DNA of 64,000 bases from Chlamydiales bacterium (GTDB lineage: Bacteria; Chlamydiota; Chlamydiia; Chlamydiales; JARBTQ01), in the NCBI GenBank assembly GCA_029240075.1, contig JARBTQ010000001.1:1-64000 (forward strand), written 5' to 3'. The position numbers and the translations under genes are program-made. Below are positions 60,254-64,000 of the stretch, one piece after another; position 1 is the first letter of the stretch; the number at the start of each line of letters is the position of its first letter. The notes beneath the pieces are model-generated. The model was not told the origin of the DNA, ran no database searches, and saw nothing but the letters and a program-made list of their open reading frames with translations.

Positions 60254-60280
60254 GCCGTCGTCAAAATAAAGGGACAAGGC

Positions 60281-61033
60281 TTGGAACAGCAAAATCATCC
60301 CCAGCAAAAAAGATCTACAGAAGTTTCTATTAAAGATCTTCTAGAAGCAGGTGCTCATTTTGGACACCAAAAACACCGTTGGAACCCAAAAATGAAACGC
60401 TTCATTTTTGAAGAGCGCAATGGGTTGTACATCATAGATCTAGCAAAAACTGTACAGCAAATCAGATCTGCTGTAGAAATGGCAAAAGAAGTAGTAAGCA
60501 AACATCAAACTGTGTTGTTTGTTGGAACTAAAAAGCAAGCTAAAACACCTATTAAAGAAGTTGCTGAAGCTGCTGGTGAGTTCTATGTTTGCGAGCGCTG
60601 GTTAGGCGGTATGCTTACAAACCTCAAGACTATTCGTCAATCCGTTAAAAAACTTGAGCGTATTGAGAAGCAAATCTCTACTGGAGCTAACGATCTCACT
60701 AAGAAAGAACTTTCTTTACTTAATAAAGAGAAGATCAAATTAGAGCGTAATTTAGCTGGTATACGCGGCATGCGTAAGATCCCTGGATTAATTGTTGTTG
60801 TTGATCCAAGTCGTGAACACATTGCTGTTGCAGAAGCTAATAAATTAGGGATCCCTATAATGGGGCTCGTTGATACTAATTGTGATCCAGATCCTATCCA
60901 ACACGTTATTGCATGTAACGATGACGCTTTAAAAAGCATCAAATTAGTTGTAGAAGCGATTGCAAATGGTATTATTGAAAAGAAAAATGACATGAATATC
61001 GCTGCTGTAAAGGCTGAAAAAGAAGGCGATTAA
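60281..61033 (+). CDS. rpsB: 30S ribosomal protein S2
   Basis: 250 aa; LLEAGAHFGHQKHRWNPKMKRFIF, ERWLGGMLTNLKT, VVDPSREHIAVAEANKLGIPIMGLVDTNCDP; TTG start. Confidence 0.97.
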   Translation: MEQQNHPQQKRSTEVSIKDLLEAGAHFGHQKHRWNPKMKRFIFEERNGLYIIDLAKTVQQIRSAVEMAKEVVSKHQTVLFVGTKKQAKTPIKEVAEAAGEFYVCERWLGGMLTNLKTIRQSVKKLERIEKQISTGANDLTKKELSLLNKEKIKLERNLAGIRGMRKIPGLIVVVDPSREHIAVAEANKLGIPIMGLVDTNCDPDPIQHVIACNDDALKSIKLVVEAIANGIIEKKNDMNIAAVKAEKEGD

Positions 61034-61056
61034 AGCTAGCGTCAAGCTAGCTTTTT
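61033..61056 (+). terminator. stem-loop plus T run between rpsB and tsf (terminator/attenuator-like)
   Basis: AAGCTAGC (61033-61040)-gtcaa-GCTAGCTT (61046-61053) followed by TTT. Confidence 0.55.
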
Positions 61057-61117
61057 AAGTTTTTAGCGTTATTTAAATAAATTTTGTAAAAACGAGTGAC
61101 CACAAAGGGATAATAAT

Positions 61118-61966
61118 ATGGCTGAAATTACTGCCGCAATGGTTAAAGAGCTACGTGACCGTACAGGCGTAGGGATGAGCGATTGCCAAAAAGCTCTTAA
61201 AGAAACACAAGGTGATCTAGAAGCTGCGATCGATTTCTTACGTAAAAAAGGAATGGTTTCCGCCTTAAAGAAAGAGAGTCGCGAAACTAAAGAAGGAATG
61301 ATTGTATATGCAGAAAGCGATAAAATTGCAGTATTAGTTGAAGTAAATGCTGAAACAGATTTCGTTGTTAACAATGCAGCTTTCCAACAATTTGCTACAA
61401 ATATTGCACAAGAAGTTGTAGAGACACAACCAGCTTCTGTCTCTGACCTGCTAACTCAAACTTATTCAAAAGATAAGACTTTAACTGTGGACCAGTATCG
61501 CGCAGTGACTATGCAAGCTCTTGGGGAAAATATTCAAATTAAACGTCTATTATGTCTACCAAAAGCAGCAAATTCAACTTTAGTAGCCTATTCCCACATG
61601 AAAGGAAAGATTGTAGCTGTTGTTGAGATTGAAGGCTCTAACAAAGAAACTACTCTTGGTCGTGATATAGCAATGCATGTTGCTGCTGAAGCTCCAGAGT
61701 ACTTAGATGCGCAAAGCGTTCCTGCAGAAGTTAAAGAGCGTGAAGAAGAGATTGCCCGTAGTCAAGCACAAGGAAAACCTGCCGCTGTAGTAGAGAAAAT
61801 CGTTTCTGGGAAATTTACTGGTTATTGCAGTCAATTTTGCCTAGTTGAGCAGAAATTTATCAAAGATCCTGATCTTTCTATCGCAGAAGTTGTTGCAAAG
61901 CAAGCTAAAGAGTTAGGAACAAGTCTTAAGATCAAACAATTTATTCGCTGGCAAGTAGGAGCATAA
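61118..61966 (+). CDS. tsf: translation elongation factor Ts
   Basis: 282 aa; VKELRDRTGVGMSDCQKALKETQGDLEAAIDFLRKKG. Confidence 0.97.
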   Translation: MAEITAAMVKELRDRTGVGMSDCQKALKETQGDLEAAIDFLRKKGMVSALKKESRETKEGMIVYAESDKIAVLVEVNAETDFVVNNAAFQQFATNIAQEVVETQPASVSDLLTQTYSKDKTLTVDQYRAVTMQALGENIQIKRLLCLPKAANSTLVAYSHMKGKIVAVVEIEGSNKETTLGRDIAMHVAAEAPEYLDAQSVPAEVKEREEEIARSQAQGKPAAVVEKIVSGKFTGYCSQFCLVEQKFIKDPDLSIAEVVAKQAKELGTSLKIKQFIRWQVGA

Positions 61967-61993
61967 GCTCTGCATTTTTCGCGAATTATTTAT

Positions 61994-62036
61994 ACACACC
62001 TACTAGTGATAGCTAGGTGTGTTATTTATTTTTTTC
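61994..62036. terminator. intrinsic terminator after tsf, in a convergent intergenic region
   Basis: ACACACCTA (61994-62002) / TAGGTGTGT (62014-62022) followed by TATTTATTTTTTT. Confidence 0.8.
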
Positions 62037-62039
62037 CTT

Positions 62040-63152
62040 TTAAGTCATAAGCAAAGTTGTCGCATTGTTAATGCATTGACTACTCATCAACAAACGCTTT
62101 AGTTTATAAGCAAGCTCTTGCTGCGTTCTTAGCTGATTAATCACACGTTTATCCTTTAGAAGTAATTGGGCTATATTCGTATGCGCTCTATCAATTGCAC
62201 ATTTGAGAGCAGAATTAGACTTTGCAGAGGGATCAATTCTAACATCTGCCATAAGTTGAGTTACAGCTAATTCATTGCCCAGGTGGCTTGCATAGCGAAT
62301 TGCAACATGCTCATTAACAGTTGGATTAACATAATTAGTTTTTAAAAGAAATTCCAGCAAATGACTATCTTTCATCTCAATAGAGTATTTCAGTATATTT
62401 TTTTTTAGATCTAAAGGTGATTGAAAATAGCTATTACTCGATTGGCTCTTTTTATCTTCCCCATTAAAACTTTCCTTTTGAAGATTACAGAGAAGCAGCT
62501 CAACAATTTCAAAGAAACCTTTTTTAATAATTTTCTCTATAAGCTCCATATCTACAAATGGATTAACTTTGGTGTTACCTAAAAGTTCTTTAACTGTTGA
62601 AACATGGTTTTGCTCCATTGCGAGTCTAATCGATTCATTATTTACAGCTGCCGGGTCAACACGAGGATCTTGAAGAAGCTCTTTAACAATACTCACATAT
62701 CCATATCGGCTAGCTAAGCGTAAGGCAAAACTATGATTAGCGGAAGGATCGACTCTGGGATCTAACATTAACTCCTTAACGATACTTAACTGCCCATTGT
62801 GACTAGCCTCACAGATAGCGGCTTGTGGCATCTTTAAAATGCCAAGCCCTGCTTCAGCTGGATCTAATTGAGAACATTTAAGTAGTCTTTTTAAAGCTTC
62901 AAGCTTTCCATCTGCAGCCACCTGTGCTATAGTTCCCTGAGATCGACTAAAATCGAAAGTGTCCCATAAAATTTGCTGTAGGTTTCGATTTAGCAAGCTA
63001 ACCTTACTGAAATCATTACGAGTTAAATAGGAAAATATGTGGGCTATAATTTCATGGGGAAGAGATTCAAAATAATTTGTGTCTTCTTTTGATTCCTGAG
63101 AGGTGTAATGACAAGAAAAAGAATTATATTTTGTAGCAAATGATAACAACAT
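62040..63152 (-). CDS. F-box + ankyrin-like repeat protein
   Basis: 370 aa; ESLPHEIIAHIFSYLTRNDFSKVSLLNRNLQQILWD (F-box) and repeated A...G....VKELL.DPRVDP(S/A) units. Confidence 0.85.
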   Translation of the reverse strand: MLLSFATKYNSFSCHYTSQESKEDTNYFESLPHEIIAHIFSYLTRNDFSKVSLLNRNLQQILWDTFDFSRSQGTIAQVAADGKLEALKRLLKCSQLDPAEAGLGILKMPQAAICEASHNGQLSIVKELMLDPRVDPSANHSFALRLASRYGYVSIVKELLQDPRVDPAAVNNESIRLAMEQNHVSTVKELLGNTKVNPFVDMELIEKIIKKGFFEIVELLLCNLQKESFNGEDKKSQSSNSYFQSPLDLKKNILKYSIEMKDSHLLEFLLKTNYVNPTVNEHVAIRYASHLGNELAVTQLMADVRIDPSAKSNSALKCAIDRAHTNIAQLLLKDKRVINQLRTQQELAYKLKRLLMSSQCINNATTLLMT

Positions 63153-63475
63153 ACTCTCCTTTCAAAAATTTAAGGGATCAATAGGAAAATTTAGAATTTG
63201 CATAGCGTGCAAAGGTGCAATACTAAAACATGTTTAATAGAACGCACATTTAAAGCATTACTCAGATAAAGTGCATTTTTTAACACAAAGAGTATATATG
63301 TTCCAGAGACAATAGATTTTTTTTACCGCACTTAGCAAAATAATTATGCAACAGTACCACGGTAATCAAATAATTATCTGTAGACTCCTAAATACGTTCA
63401 TGAAATAATTGTTTTCCGAATAAAAAGGCAATAACATGTAAGTACAACATATTGTACCTAAAGGGAATATAGAGT

Positions 63476-64000
63476 ATGGAAAATGGCAGTGAAATTTACT
63501 TAATAAGACATGGACAAACCGATTGGAATGCGCAAGGGCGACTACAAGGCCATACAGATATCCCTCTCAATAGAGAAGGCATTCTACAGGCTCAAGCTCT
63601 TCGAGATAGATTACAAAATATTAAATTTCGATCTGCCTTTTCTTCAGACTTAACTAGAGCACTGCAAACAGCTGAAATTGTGTTGAATCCTTATGAAATT
63701 CCTATCAAGCAAACCCCAAATCTTAGAGAAAGAAGCTTAGGTAGCTGGGAGGGACGCCTTAAAAAGGAACTTCCCTCTATTAAATTTTCCTCTCAGCAAG
63801 AGTATTTAAATTACAAATGTTGCCCTAAAATGGAAAGCCTTACAGAAACATATCAGCGACTAAAAGAGTTTATTCAGAAAATTCCTGCTGCTACTTTGCA
63901 AGGACCTATTCTATTATCATGTCACGGAGGTATTTTGAGCTCTGTTATGTATCACCTTGAATATTTTCCTGAGATTCGATGGAGTATTGAAAATTGCGCA
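63476..64000 (+). CDS. histidine phosphatase family protein (phosphoglycerate mutase-like), 3' truncated by window
   Basis: Not in the ORF track (no stop). My translation from ATG 63476: MENGSEIYLIRHGQTDWNAQGRLQGHTDIPLNREG... (RHG motif), SCHGGIL; frame open to 64000. Confidence 0.88.
   Translation, partial: MENGSEIYLIRHGQTDWNAQGRLQGHTDIPLNREGILQAQALRDRLQNIKFRSAFSSDLTRALQTAEIVLNPYEIPIKQTPNLRERSLGSWEGRLKKELPSIKFSSQQEYLNYKCCPKMESLTETYQRLKEFIQKIPAATLQGPILLSCHGGILSSVMYHLEYFPEIRWSIENCA

Noticed and set aside
60637-60993. 118-aa ORF antisense to rpsB, and 61069-61374 antisense to tsf
   Set aside because: Opposite strand of essential conserved genes; no start-site or domain support.

Overview
The window looks like a chromosomal segment of an environmental (Parachlamydia-like) member of the Chlamydiae. 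Supporting signals are an Slc1-type T3SS chaperone, a split nqrBCDE block, AroDE, KdsD, rpsB-tsf, uppS-cdsA-cmk-plsC, and F-box/ankyrin effector candidates. Most of it is ordinary housekeeping sequence. The most unusual part is a co-directional block at ~20.3-31.6 kb: membrane protein, SAM methyltransferase, NodU/CmcH-type carbamoyltransferase, Gfo/Idh/MocA oxidoreductase, tryptophanase/tyrosine phenol-lyase-like enzyme, CarA, and a CarB lacking its C-terminal allosteric domain. I interpret it as a candidate dedicated carbamoyl-phosphate-fed biosynthetic operon for a carbamoylated small molecule or glycan, next to an IS-remnant/degenerate region. Other points of interest: a tandem double D-Ala-D-Ala ligase, a MurF-alanine racemase fusion, eukaryotic-like F-box (and possibly BTB) proteins, an 807-aa effector candidate with a Cys/His motif, and several inverted-repeat or leader structures. 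All calls come from reading the sequence and the supplied ORFs; no database search was run.
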